Notes under the pieces: model-generated
Told to the model about the DNA's origin: nothing
Seen by the model: the letters and a program-made list of their open reading frames with translations, nothing else
Database searches by the model: none
In this document: one piece after another, positions 20,700 to 34,038 of the stretch
Layout: each line of letters begins with the position of its first letter
Position numbering within the stretch: position 1 is the stretch's first letter
Program-made: the position numbers and the translations under genes
DNA from: Dolomedes plantarius
Lineage: Eukaryota; Arthropoda; Arachnida; Araneae; Dolomedidae
Assembly (NCBI GenBank): GCA_907164885.2
Contig: OU015490.1
Span: 216,742,490 to 216,806,489 of the forward strand
Length of the DNA: 64,000 nt
Direction: 5' to 3'

Positions 20700-22530
20700 T
20701 CACGGTTTTATAAATACTAACAAACTGAAGAAGCATTAATTTTGCAACATAACATGCTAGAAAATTAGCTTTACTTCACCGAACACGCATTAAATGCTAA
20801 ACTAAAATAAAAAATAGGCCTGATTATTGATAGGAAAACATCAATCTTAAATTCTCAAAGATTTTTCTCTGAATTATTAAATATTTAAATTACCTTGTTA
20901 GAAGAAATAAAGATTTGAAATAAATAAAGCAACTAAATCAATAGGCAGTAAGATGACTGCCTACTTTGAAATGTCATTTTTTGACTATTTTGGTCAATTT
21001 AATTGTTTTGCAAGACTCGTGTAAATCAATCTTTTCTCTTTTCATAGCTTTCTTAATTTTCATTCTACATCAATTAGAAGCAGAGTTATGACTATTTAAA
21101 TAAAACATCTGCTACAAAATTGAAGTGACAAACAACTTTAAATTAGTTTTTCTCAGAATTATGTTTCTTAGCATATCTCTATGGTTATCATGATATCTCA
21201 TATAATAATGTATATAATTTGATAAAACTTTCAGGAAATGTTTTAGATGCTCTTTTTAATGAAATGACTCACAATAATTGGTGTATAATAAATAGTTTTT
21301 TATTTGGGGCTGTTTTTATAAGGAAAGCAGTTACGAATCGGGGAAAATTTTCCTATTCGAACATAAAATTTCGTGCATTATTTTTGCACTTTAAAATTTC
21401 TCTTAGATTATAGGCCATTTTTAAGATAATTTTTTTTAAATTTTTAAGTGCTATTTTAGCGTGAACGACCAAAAAATCCTTTCATTTTTTTTTTTTAAAT
21501 TGACTCCAAATGTAGGCAGTCACCTTAAATAAATTAGTATCGTAGTACCTTTCAAGAGTAATTAAATAACAGTAATTTTTTGAATTTTTAAAATTGTAAA
21601 TCAATGACTAATAACATTTAATCAATGTTTCCGATATTCATATTTATCAATTCATATTTTGCATTTACCTTTAAATTTTTATTTAATCAGTTTGATTAAA
21701 ATAATTATCATAATCAGACTTTGCTTGACTTCCTTCTTTAATACCTCACGGGTTGCTCATTTTACTAGAAACTGGCTCGTAAGGTATTTCGCAATATCTT
21801 GTAAATACTTTATCCATCCCTAAGATACTTGCTGTGGGTTGCCTCAATAAATCACGTAAATTATATAAACGGAAATGCTTTGGAGCTTTTCTGTCTATTC
21901 ATCAAGTTTTTTATGGCATTTCCTGATTGCTCCATAACCAATCCACCTGATTCTATCAGAGATAGATATTTTATCCTAGAATCTATTGGATTTATACCCT
22001 ACTGTTAAATATACTTCTGCATGTAACAAAAATGACTCATTTTCAGGTAAATAGAAGTGATACAAGAAATAAATATAGGCATAAGTGAGTAAATAGGAAA
22101 ATTCATATCAAAAGTTGAACTTTATGTTATTTCAAAGGCTGAGAATAAATGGATATGGACGATAAATCGTTTTAATAAATTTCATATAAAATAATTTCAG
22201 ATTCACTGCGTATTTTCTATAGAGATTAAGAAAAAGTGTTACATTTTAAAGAAATTCTTCTAATCTTCTAGTTTGGATGAAGTTTAAAAAGGCTTATTAG
22301 GAGCTAGTGAATTACTTTCTTCTTAACATCTGATTGGGTTTGAATAACACAATTTTAATGAAGGGGGAATCACATAATGTAATCCAAGCATGATCAATTA
22401 AGTTTAAAATGAGCTGACAGTAAACATTTTCAGGGCTCTCTGTTTTTGCTCTTCATTATCTTTTGTTAAGCTTTCGTCTTTTTTGCTGTTTCATTTTGAA
22501 CTTACTGCGTTTAATAAAGAAGCACTGAAC
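20700..22530. repeat. Old paralogous segment, copy B (empty sites)
   Basis: This is the partner of 10,300-15,690. It runs uninterrupted across the points where copy A holds the mariner (about 22,003) and the piggyBac (about 22,275), but carries a MITE at 20,951-21,525 instead. The stretch 20,415-20,560 also resembles 21,565-21,655, suggesting an older internal duplication. No gene was recognised. Confidence 0.7.
20951..21525. mobile_element. MITE with AGRTGACTGCCTAC ends
   Basis: The left end AGATGACTGCCTACTTTGAA and right end (opposite strand) AGGTGACTGCCTACATTTGG form inverted repeats, flanked by TA (20,949-20,950 and 21,526-21,527). Copy A lacks the segment, which supports insertion. Its 575-bp interior has only a 64-codon frame with no recognisable domain. 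The TA duplication suggests a Tc1/mariner-mobilised element. Confidence 0.7.
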
Positions 22531-22870
22531 ATGTCGAAAATCATTCATAAATTTTGTTTTAAACTCAGTTTAGCTTAGGTTTTCGAGCTAAAATGCTTAA
22601 AGCATAATTCTGAAAACTAAATCTTAATAGCTTATTCCTTATGTATTCAGTAGCATCATCGTGATTTGTGCTGCATTGAATTATTGTTGTAATAGAAAAA
22701 AATTACCGTTTTTGTTCCAAATGTGTACTTTTTATCCAAATCAAATTTAAAGAGCTTTTAACTGTCAAAGTTTTTATACTCCCGATATTTGATGCAATAT
22801 ATATGTTACATAGCATTTGCATTTATATTTTTACTTAATTTTTCAAATGATGAGTAGTATGGTGACTCTA
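22530..22870. other. Unassigned AT-rich stretch
   Basis: No feature was recognised. Confidence 0.3.
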
Positions 22871-22873
22871 AAG

Positions 22874-23225
22874 CATTGGTTCTCAACGGGGGCGGTGAGA
22901 GGATGCTGAGGGGCAGGGAACTGGTTTTGGGCTGTAGGGGGGCGATGGGTATGTATTGGGCGGTAGGGGGGCGATGAGCATGTTTTGGCCTTCGAACTTA
23001 ATTTTAAAGCTCCCCAAAAAAATTATTAAATCGATTATCCGGTTTACACCATTTGTAGCAGCAATAAAACGAACTTACGCGACGGATCCCCCTCACGCAA
23101 TTCTAATGGTGAGACAAATTTGTATTCTACGTAGGATGACCCTGCTTTTTGTTCGCTTTATTACTGTTTTTCCCCCCAGTTTCGATTTACTTTCATTGTT
23201 TATTTGTATCCAGTCGGCTAGGTAA
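22874..23225 (+). mobile_element. hAT-type element end (partial)
   Basis: CATTGGTTCTCAACGGGGGC at 22,874 is a typical hAT end, followed by G-rich GGGGGGCGATG repeats. The second end is not visible: the sequence runs to the TA microsatellite at 23,255. An 89-codon frame inside has no recognisable domain. Confidence 0.45.
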
Positions 23226-23254
23226 GTGCGCTTATTAGTTCTTTACCTTGATCA

Positions 23255-23277
23255 TGAATTATATATATGTATGTATG

Positions 23278-23352
<75 letters not shown>

Positions 23353-23353
23353 T
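23255..23353. repeat. (TATG)n(TA)n microsatellite
   Basis: This is a dinucleotide array of about 100 bp. The adjoining 23,354-23,520 is GC-richer unassigned sequence. Confidence 0.95.
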
Positions 23354-23524
23354 AAACATGTGTAACCTAGGGTCGCATTCCACTCTGAGTAAAGCCGGCC
23401 ACTCACGTAGACTTCCGTCATCTGGGACGGAGGGAATTTTCGCGCCTCGGATACCTGGCATCAGCTATATTCTTTAGAGTCTAAAGCATAGAATATTATG
23501 GAGTGGCTTAGCTAGATAGCACAA

Positions 23525-24788
23525 ACAACTTTTGTCGTTTGCATTTTGAGATAAAAATTTGGCAACTTCATAATAACGACAGATTTGCTTTTATTGGAAT
23601 GTAAAATGAAAGATTTATTTTGAAAACGGCTCTAAAATTGATAGATGGCTCGAAGGTTACGTAACTGCTCTTTCCGAGGAGAAATGTTCGTATCAACAAA
23701 TTATAAAGCGGTGTAAAAATCGCGGTTATGGCCTTTCAACAAAACGGCATTTATAATATCTTAAATTTGAAAGGAAAAATTGTCTAACTGAAAGTGAAAA
23801 TGAAAACATGACCGTAAAACCTTATCCTAAGACCGTTCGAACGCAGGTAAATATCAAGAAAGTGAAGTCCCTGATCTTAAAAGGAAATCCGGCGATTAAA
23901 AGTTCCATTGCATCGAAATTAGGAATGTCTTCTGGCACTGTAAGTAAAATTATTCACAAAGATTTGAAGTTTAAAGAAAATGTTTAAACCCAAAGTTATC
24001 TGCTTTTGCCAAAGCATATTGCTTTGGTAAAAAAGAAAAATAAACTGTAGAAAATTATATGAAAAAAACCTAGCTGCTGAAAACTTGAAATTTGTGGCAA
24101 CACTCGATGAGTCATGGGTGTATTTAAGTGACTGTAATTAAAAAAAGATCAATTTTGTATTGCTCAACTGACGGGAAGGACCGTACGAAATGGCTTCGTC
24201 AGCGTACAGAAAAGTTCCCAAAGAGATTCATGATAGTTGCAGGATTTTGCTACAACGACAAAATAATCTAAAAATCTAAAAAGTCTCAAGTAAAGCTAAA
24301 TTTAATTCAGTCTACTCTCAGCGGAATATTTTGGAACAATTTTTGAAGAAGAAATTCCATCTTGATATGGAAAGGACATCGATAAATTTGAACTTCATAA
24401 GCCTCTAGTCACACATCTAAATCAACTTCCACTTATTTAGCAAAGATAGAATTAGAAACAAGAATAAAGTGTATCCCATTTAATGAAATACCTGTGAAAT
24501 CGCCTGACGCTTCTCCAATGGACTTTTGCGCTTTCTTGTTTTTAAAACGAGCCTCAGGAAAACGGCATCAAAGAACACTGGACGGACTATGGAAAATGTT
24601 CCAAGCGGAATGGGTTAAAATTAACATGGTAGTACTAAGAAAAGTTTCGCTTTCATGGAAAATTCAAGCTAGAGCTATTGTAAAGAACCATAACTATGAG
24701 ATAGAGGCAAATCTCTGCAAAATATACGGCATTTTTACATAAAACTTAACTATCAAAATCATTTCCATAAAGTGCGAACGACCTTCTG
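23525..24788 (+). mobile_element. mariner transposon, copy 2, 5' end lost
   Basis: Its right end is the same inverted repeat as in copy 1 (CATAAAGTGCGAACGACCTT, ending at 24,788 before TA). Similarity to copy 1 (opposite orientation) extends back to about 23,525, where the roughly 40-bp left inverted repeat is missing. The loss of one end means it cannot be mobilised as a unit. Confidence 0.88.
23625..24742 (+). pseudogene. mariner-type transposase, copy 2, broken
   Basis: The N-terminal part (RWLEGYVTALSEEKCSYQQ) at about 23,640-23,720 and a linker with VNIKKVKSLILKGNPAIKS (about 23,845-23,900) are readable in changing frames. The first catalytic Asp is in TLDESWVYLSD (about 24,100). The third lies in SPDASPMDFCAF in the open C-terminal segment 24,494-24,742. 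The second catalytic region is scrambled by small indels near 24,370-24,430. Comparison with copy 1 shows the two copies carry different lesions. Confidence 0.8.
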
Positions 24789-24790
24789 TA

Positions 24791-25610
24791 GTAGCACACT
24801 GAAAACAAATGCTACACATAATTTAATAGTTAACTAAATTTTAATAAAATTCAGTTTAAAAAGTAATAATCATATTTTTTTGAAAATCATACTAAAAGAG
24901 TGTTTTCATGCATGAAAATATAATAGGCCAATAAAACATGATAAATGTTTTTAAAACAACCGATTTTTATAAACAGTAGTGCATAATGTTTTATGGGAAT
25001 ACACGTGAACTAGACAGTAAATATAAAATATGTATTTTATTTCTTCACATTGTCTATCTTTGTCCAGTCGTCTGGATTTAGATCCATTAATCATCGGCAA
25101 ACATTTTATTACTTACTGTTATGATGAAAAATGTTTGGTACATGATTAAATTTCATGAAAAAATTAAACTATTTTATGATACCATTTCTTATCCAGAATT
25201 CCCTTTCATTTCTTTATCTAAAAGAATTTTATTATAAAATAACAGCTTTCGTTGATTCCATAAATATCATTCGAAAAAAAAATCAACTTCATCGTAGTAA
25301 TGATTCATATATATTAGCAATGTTTTATGATGATTAAATATATATATAATAAATATTTACGCATGGTGAACAAAAACATATAGTTTTCCACCACCACACT
25401 AGCAGCTATATAAGAGAATAATAAGCATTACTCTTGGAAATGAAAGAAAAGTAATGTTTTGTATCAGGAATCTTTAAAATAAAAAATAGGTATCATGAAG
25501 CGTTCTCTCCTGAATTTTCCAATAGTATCATTCATTATCCCATAAAACTACGTGTGTATACTAGTCTGAAGTTCATGGTAGGAAAACGGGAGGAATGGCT
25601 AGATATTATA
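24791..25610. other. AT-rich stretch without recognisable gene
   Basis: Only short, biased reading frames are present. Confidence 0.4.
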
Positions 25611-25611
25611 A

Positions 25612-26077
25612 ATTAGATTCGTAATAAAATCAAAGATGAAACTACAACATTATATAACTTATATTCGTGATAAAAGAAAGGATGAAGATAGATAATATTA
25701 TTTAGGTACGTAATAAAGGCAATTATGAACTACATAATAATACTCATATTCCTGATCAAAGCGAAGATGAAGCTACATTCAATTACCTAGATTCGTAGTA
25801 AAAGCAAGAATGAGGCTGGATAATATTATTTAGTTTCGTAAGAAAGACAAGGATAAAGCTAGTGAATATGACTTCGATTCGTTATAAAAGTGAGGATAAT
25901 GTCATATTATTCCTTAGATCCTTAATAAAACCAAGGATGAAGCTAGATAAAATTATCTAGATTCGTAATAAACGCAAGGATAAAGCTAGTTAATATGTCA
26001 TATGTGTAATAAAACAGAGGTTGAAGCTAAATAAAACTACATAGATTCGTAATAAAAGAAAGTATGAATCTTAATAT
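25612..26077. repeat. Degenerate minisatellite, period about 43 bp, about 11 units
   Basis: The unit TTAGATTCGTAATAAAAGCA continuing into AGGATGAAGCTAGATAATAT recurs about every 43 bp. Starts are recognisable near 25,614, 25,659, 25,704, 25,746, 25,789, 25,832, 25,875, 25,916, 25,959, 26,002 and 26,042. Units differ from one another at many positions and one or two are shortened, so the array is old. Confidence 0.9.
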
Positions 26078-26079
26078 AG

Positions 26080-27580
26080 AGTATTTTTCCTAGAATTTAA
26101 AAAGGGGCTAGATAAGTAATTTCTTAATATAATAACCGAGATATATCGTAGGATTTTTATAAAAAAGTTTAACTTGTGAACAAACATGGAATTAGAGAAT
26201 AAACCTTATTATTAATCTCAAATTATACTAGAACATGCATGATAATGAGCATAAATAGGTGCATAAAGCCCGTCCGACTAGAATTAATCAATAATGAAGT
26301 GATTTACGAATGCATATATAATGAAGGTATTTATTTTTCATGTCTTTATTTTGGTAAATAATAGTAAAATCATATTGTACGAAACTATTTCACAGACGTG
26401 AAATCTCTAGGGCCTACACATGAAGCTAAATGAAGAATAGAGGTATTTCATTCATTCATAGTAACCATTTTCAAATAAATCAGTTACTTCGTAATATTCT
26501 TTATTCCACTTATTAGATTCGACCAGGTAGACAGGTTTATTACCGATCTTCAATCGTCTTTCCAGAAATCGACAAGTTTTCTAGTTAATACCTTATCGAA
26601 ACTTCATGGGGACAAACTAGAAACTGTGTGTAATATATTGCCCCAGAAAAATACGTTATGAAATAGGAACACACAGATACTAAAAATTAACACTACTAAT
26701 TTAAGAGTGGTAATAACTTTTAAATTGAATGACTGCTGGCAAATTCATTAGTCAACAATATAATTATCTCGCTATTAAATTTGTTAATATTTAATAGTTA
26801 ACTACTAATTTATTTCAAACTTCTCGTCAGCATTTAAATTTTAGAGTGGATATCTTAAAATATCCACTCTAGTCTCATGATCCTGTGTATTTCTTTTTTC
26901 CACAAGTTTCCTGTAAATTATGATTAATAATACGTTCAGGACTATTTTCATATTCGTAAACAAATCGACTTAACCAGCATTTTGTATCATGTAATTTAAA
27001 TAAATATTAAACCATGTATATTTATTATTAACTACTAACATAAAGAATTAATTTCTATGTAATTTACAGAAAAATATAATTAGCTACGAAAATTCATATT
27101 AATTCTCATAATAAATAGTATAGTATATGTAATATATCCATTACATATCGTTCTTAAAATGTAACCTGAAAAGCTCATATTTACATCGCTGAAGCTAGAC
27201 TCAGCCTGAAAGGAATTAAATCAAATTTGGAAGCAGTCGTGTCCAATAGTTTTATAAGAGCGATAAAAAATACGTCCATTGCAGACGACAGCTCGGAGCG
27301 AAGCGTATATCACCTTTCAACCTTAAGCGCAAAAAGCGAGGTACATGTGCCTGTTAATTTGAAGTGTCAGCAAATTCTGGGGCTCGCGATGTGAACCCAC
27401 GCCGTTCTCCAGACGTATACACGTGTAGAAAAGCAACGTTTGCTATTAATGGGAAATTCTGTAGCTAAAGGCTTTAAAGTGATAAAGTCAGATTAGTGGG
27501 GATTGGATTTAGGAAAGGGAATCTAAATGCTAGAATGGAGGGCCTAATATTTAATTTTTTACGTACACACACACACATAA
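26080..27580. other. AT-rich stretch, no gene recognised
   Basis: It is mostly featureless. Around 27,240-27,430 the composition is GC-richer, and on the minus strand GGGTTCACATC resembles a polymerase III B box, but no A box or tRNA fold goes with it. Confidence 0.4.
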
Positions 27581-27581
27581 A

Positions 27582-29337
<1,756 letters not shown>

Positions 29338-29418
<81 letters not shown>
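29338..29418. repeat. (TA)n microsatellite
   Basis: A TA array of about 80 bp directly abuts the left end of the foldback element. Confidence 0.96.
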
Positions 29419-29421
<3 letters not shown>

Positions 29422-30204
29422 TATGCCCACTAAAGTCCCTTCCCACCCTCTTAACTTCGGAACGGCTGCTGCTATATTCATAAAAGTGGTGTCTAGGTAC
29501 AGTAAAGTAGCCATGCGCTACTGAATAAAACCACCTACCGCGCCACCTTGTCGAAAACTGCGGAGTTATCAATCCTATCTCGAAAACGGAACGAGATAGG
29601 GGAAAAAAGTGATTTACAAAGTTGTAGAAAATCATCGATTTAGTACAAATAGATACCTTGGGGACATTAATGCAAAATATAGAATGGTTAAAACGCGCAT
29701 TTGTTTTTTCGTGATTTCCTACATTGTGACGTGACAAAAAGATCTGAGAAAGAAAAAAACAACTAGTTTTAACAATATACCTTTATTTGAGATGTTCAAA
29801 CTTCTCAACGTCATTGCGGTGTCGTGTTTTGCCCGAAAGATAATCATTTCTCCTTCCGTTCAAGTTTTGTGACGTCACAGTGTAGGAAATCACGAAAAAA
29901 CAAATGCGCTTTTCAACCATTATATTCTTGGTGTCTTTTCTTACTAATTCGATAGGTGTTCTCTAGGTGTCTTTTCTTACTAATTCGATAATGCTCTACA
30001 ACTTTGTAACTCACTTTTTTCCTCTGTCTCTTTCCGTTTTCGAGATAGGAATGCTAACTCCGCTGTTTTCCACCAGGTGACGACGTAGGTGGTTTTATTC
30101 AGTAGCGCATGGCTACTTTACTATACCTAGACACCACTTTTATGAATATAGCAGCAGCCGTTCCGAAGTTAAGAGGGTGGGAAGGGACTTTAGTGGGCAT
30201 ACTG
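29419..30204. mobile_element. Foldback MITE with arms of over 300 bp
   Basis: The ends CAGTATGCCCACTAAAGTCC (left) and its complement (right) are the tips of long inverted arms: about 29,419-29,745 pairs with about 29,860-30,204, with moderate divergence. Paired anchors include AGGTGGTTTTATTCAGTAGC, TCGTGATTTCCTACA and TTTCCGTTTTCGAGATAGGA. The loop of about 115 bp has no coding capacity. In the right arm, GGTGTCTTTTCTTACTAATT is directly repeated 33 bp apart (29,931 and 29,964). Both sides abut TA tracts. Family unknown; a Tc1/mariner-mobilised MITE is plausible. Confidence 0.88.
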
Positions 30205-30227
30205 TGCATATATATATATATATATAT

Positions 30228-30709
30228 TGTTGTGAAACAGAAGAACTTTACAGGACACTAATGGCCCTAGATGGCGTTAGGTGTCCTATAATAGAACCGC
30301 TTGTTTACATCCCTTTTTTGATATTTTGTATATTTTGCTTGCTGTGCGAAAATGAGGTCACAGCTCTTTTTGCAGAGAATCTGTTACTACGCAGAAAGCG
30401 CTCTGTAAGTTTCGCTATGTACGGCGCGTCAATTTTTATGTTTATAAAGGATATATTATGATGATGTATATTCTTTTATTTGAGTTAGTTTAATGTGTCG
30501 TTGCCGTTTAAAGTACTGCTGAACTACCCAGGTAAGTCTGAAAATGATTTCGTTTTCCAGTATGGGTTGATTCTTTGTTTGGGCAGTAAAGAGTGTGTCA
30601 TTTTTTTGGTTTCTTTGTTTGCCTGCATATATCAGGTCGATATAGACATTTAGTATATTAAAGTTTTATCTCTAAGTGTTGGGGAAATATTTTATAATTA
30701 CCTTTTCCT

Positions 30710-30713
<4 letters not shown>
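30228..30713 (+). repeat. Solo LTR, same family as 63,433-63,917
   Basis: This 486-bp sequence starts TGTTGTGAAACAG and ends CCTTTTCCTAACA, giving TG...CA ends. It matches the LTR at 63,433 at all but roughly 12 positions. No internal sequence adjoins it; both flanks are TA repeats, compatible with a TATAT target duplication. This is the expected product of LTR-LTR recombination. A 75-codon frame is shared by both LTRs but lies in LTR sequence and shows no domain. Confidence 0.92.

Positions 30714-30764
<51 letters not shown>
30714..30764. repeat. (TA)n microsatellite
   Basis: A TA array of about 50 bp continues the tract into which the solo LTR inserted. Confidence 0.95.
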
Positions 30765-30767
<3 letters not shown>

Positions 30768-32058
30768 TGTAAATTTAATTTCTTGGGTTTCTGGCATCAA
30801 CGAAGAAGGTAAGACCTCGGTTGTCGCTGCGCTCATTCAAGTCTATCTAGGCCTGACAGTATCTCCTTGTCTCCAGCTGCAGCGTCACTCTGAATAACTT
30901 CATCTCTGAATCAATGAATTTTTTAACTCGCATTCGGCAACTTTATATACCTCCGCTGAACGGTCTCGAAAGTTCTAAAAAACGCCTACTTTCTATGTTT
31001 AGTTTTGTTCCCAGACGACTTTCCGCATCCAGTCGGCAACTTCCTTTTTGTTGCTGATGAACTGTTCTGTGAGCTGTCGGTAGTATCTTCGACAATTATC
31101 CATTATGTCGTCAGGAAACTATCTGTCTGCGCAAGATTAACTACCAGGAACTGTAAATAAAAGGATAGTTTTATTGACTTGTAATAAATGTATCTAATGT
31201 CAAATAAATTAGTTTCAGTTTCATTTTACTTTCATTGAGCATCGTTAGAGTAAAGGAAACGTGATCATATTGTTTTACTCCTAATATTCTTTCACTTTTA
31301 ATCGATATATCAAATCTTATTAAAAACATTTTAGTATTGGTAAAACTTTATCAATTACACATACTGTATGTCTACATTTTTCAAGGTTAAGGTATTGCCT
31401 TGAATGCTGTTTTCACGTTACAGTATTCATAACAACAAGCGGAATGAAACAAAATTATGTACATACCATACTAAAAGCTTTAATTATGAAAAATAAAATG
31501 AAATAAAAGAAATTGTCGAGAGAAATAATTGTTGTAATTATTAACAAATTTTATCTATATCATTTCTTACAGCATCTGATTTTTTCCTAATTTGTGACTA
31601 AATTCCTGTGTTTTTCCTAATAATAAACGATCACAGGAAGATAGAAAAATTTAGAAGGAGATTTTATACAACCGAATAAGGGAAATTTACTACCGAAAAT
31701 ATATCAACACCACGCTGGTGTACATAAATCTGTTTTCCTAACCTTAATTAATACCATAATTTATATTTTTCTAATTATTTATTGCTAACCTACGTCTAAT
31801 TCGTCATAAATTATTGAAAAAAACTATTTTTTATGATTGGAATATAAGGAAAAAATAAAAATTTCTTGATACATTTTCTTGGAAGTCAGTTTTTTTTATA
31901 CATCACAGTAATTATACGAATTGGCAAACATTATTCTGAAACTACATGACAGTAGTAATATTAAATAATTACTAAGCAAATTACAATTAAAGATAATTTC
32001 TTATTGTTTCCTTTGTGTTAATGTTATATTTGGTGATATTTTTCGTTTATTTCTATGT
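30765..32058. other. Unassigned stretch; GC-richer first 400 bp
   Basis: 30,765-31,160 is GC-richer, with a TATATA-type motif near 30,955 and AATAAA at about 31,156, which could fit a decayed LTR. The rest is AT-rich. No coding region was recognised. Confidence 0.3.
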
Positions 32059-32680
32059 ATTAACAAAATTTTCAGAATGAAAACTGAAAGAGAAATGACT
32101 TTAAATTCCTAAAAAGCTTCATCTGTATCTTTTCCTTATACAATAGAATTAGCTACATTTTAAGAAGAAAATCTGATAGGAAATGACTGTTATAATAACT
32201 AGAAAGGTTTTATATGTATCTTTCCATTACATAATCTCATTAACAAAATTTAAAGAATGAAACATGACTAAAAAATGACTTATAATCGCTAACCAATAGT
32301 AATGAAGTATACCAAGAAAGGCTAAGTTTTATATTTATCATTTCATTATAGCATAGGATTCACAAAATTTTAATAATAAAGACTGATAGGAAACAACTTA
32401 TAATAAGTTGTAGCATATCCTTATAGAATTGAATTAACAATATTTTAAGAATAAAAAATTGACACGAGAAATGACTGCTATAATCATTAATAAGTTTTAT
32501 ATGAATTATTTCTTTATGCAATTGGATTAACAAAATTTGAAGAATTAAAAACTAAAGAGAAATGACTGTTAAAACCATTAAGAAGTTTTTTTTATGCATC
32601 ATTTGCTTCCTTATACAATTGAATTTTAAACATTTTACGAATACAAACTGACAATCGAAGTGATTGTTATAATCACTATG
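32059..32680. repeat. Degenerate minisatellite, period about 90 bp, about 7 units
   Basis: A unit beginning ATTAACAAAATTTTAAGAAT, continuing with ACTGATAGGAAATGACTGTT and ending near CTTATACAATTG, starts near 32,059, 32,148, 32,239, 32,358, 32,433, 32,526 and 32,623. The third interval is long because it contains an extra segment (about 32,296-32,333) that is also found at about 34,464-34,500. Confidence 0.85.
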
Positions 32681-33283
32681 TTCTATATATGAATCGTCAA
32701 TAAAATTTAGATGTTCAGATTTATATAAGCACTCAAAAGAGACAAAATTAGAAGGATATTTTGTGTAACCGAATAAGGGAAATCCACTTACCGAAAATAC
32801 TTCTATAGCAGGCAAGAGTACCAATGCAGCCGTTTCTCTTTATATAAAATGATTCGACATCAGACTTAATCATTATACTTATTTACAACCACAACTTACC
32901 CTAAAAGGTTTTTACCTGATGTGAAAGCTAACATCTGGAGCGAATTTTCTTGGTTAGACGTTACACTTCTTATACGTGTTATGAATAAACGATCTATTAA
33001 ATAACAATAAAATAGTTAAAACCTGTATATTTTATCATAGCAGTATGTATTATATTGTGCTTTCGAGATGAATTTAAATACTTCTATAGCGGAAATTTTG
33101 CGTCAGAATTATAACTTGGAATAATATTTCATTCAGAGTTATATTTTGATGTTATTTTATACTTGAGAAAAGGATTATGATAACTTTTCTGTTGATATTT
33201 GCATTCGAATGGTATACCGAGGATTAAGTCCAAAATATTTTGAATAAAATGTGTAGTATTCTAAAGAGAAAAGTGTATGAAAC
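32681..33283. other. AT-rich stretch without recognisable gene
   Basis: Only short, biased reading frames are seen. Confidence 0.4.
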
Positions 33284-33300
33284 TCTCTCTCTCTCTCTCT

Positions 33301-33375
<75 letters not shown>
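33284..33375. repeat. (TC)n(TA)n(TG)n compound microsatellite
   Basis: Three dinucleotide blocks follow one another and end at the LTR of element 2. Confidence 0.96.
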
Positions 33376-33379
<4 letters not shown>

Positions 33380-33943
33380 GACTTTCCTGTCTACGTAGCT
33401 GGCGTCTAGGGGGGGTGTATAAGAAGAACACACTTGAGTCATAAATCAACTAGACTTGTTAAAACTCAACAATCATCATTTATTAATATAGACAGCAATT
33501 ACGATATGCCGGAGAGCCTACTTTTACTGCCTCCGGTACGATATAACAATAATCACGGGATAGCCTAGCGCAATACTTCGCTTCCCTTCTACAGAACAAA
33601 AGATCAGGCAGCTTGCTCGCTCCCGTCAAATACACCACAACGCTGGCCTTGACTCGCCCCGTTGGAATTACAATCCTTCGAAGATTCAACACAGCATTTC
33701 TCTCGTGTCTATCGCACGGAGTCCAAAACACAACCTCTCCCTATGGAGGTATGTCCCTCTCTCCCCTCGTGCACAGCGCATTTTTCACACTACGCTTCGA
33801 ATCGCCTCCAAGCCGGGGTCATTCAACCCTCGACTGTCCCCTCAAAGAATGTCGCAGGAAGAATGACTTGGTGCGTCTCTGGCTACGCATAGCGACAGAG
33901 AATATTACTATAGCATAAGAAGAGATTTCGCATAAATCCTACG
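33374..33943 (-). repeat. 3' LTR of element 2
   Basis: It matches 36,949-37,511, including TAGACTTTCCTGTCTACGTA at the start and TTCGCATAAATCCTAC at the end. The first dinucleotide reads TA instead of TG, and the last base of the CTACA end is changed, so the tips are slightly eroded. Confidence 0.9.
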
Positions 33944-34038
33944 TCTTAGGCGGTCCTGAAAAAGAGCCGTGTCCTCAGGGCTATAAATAGCACAAAAGTT
34001 AAAAGTGCACTCAAATAAAACTTATATAAAAAGATTAA

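Noticed and set aside
23470..23500. GTCTAAAG near 23,483 as a target duplication partner of CTCTAAAG before the hAT end at 22,874
   Set aside because: The sequence before it does not resemble the inverse of CATTGGTTCTCAAC, so there is no second element end; the octamer similarity can be chance.
27370..27410. Possible tRNA or SINE B box on the minus strand (GGGTTCACATC)
   Set aside because: No matching A box at tRNA spacing and no cloverleaf could be drawn.
30230..30461. A frame of about 75 codons shared by 30,230-30,461 and 63,433-63,699
   Set aside because: It lies wholly inside an LTR, has no known domain, starts in the microsatellite, and its sharing is explained by LTR homology.
33613..33918. 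101-codon and 76-codon plus-strand frames, with counterparts at 37,145-37,486
   Set aside because: They are LTR sequence of element 2 read on the strand opposite to gag; the frames differ between the two LTRs and show no domain.
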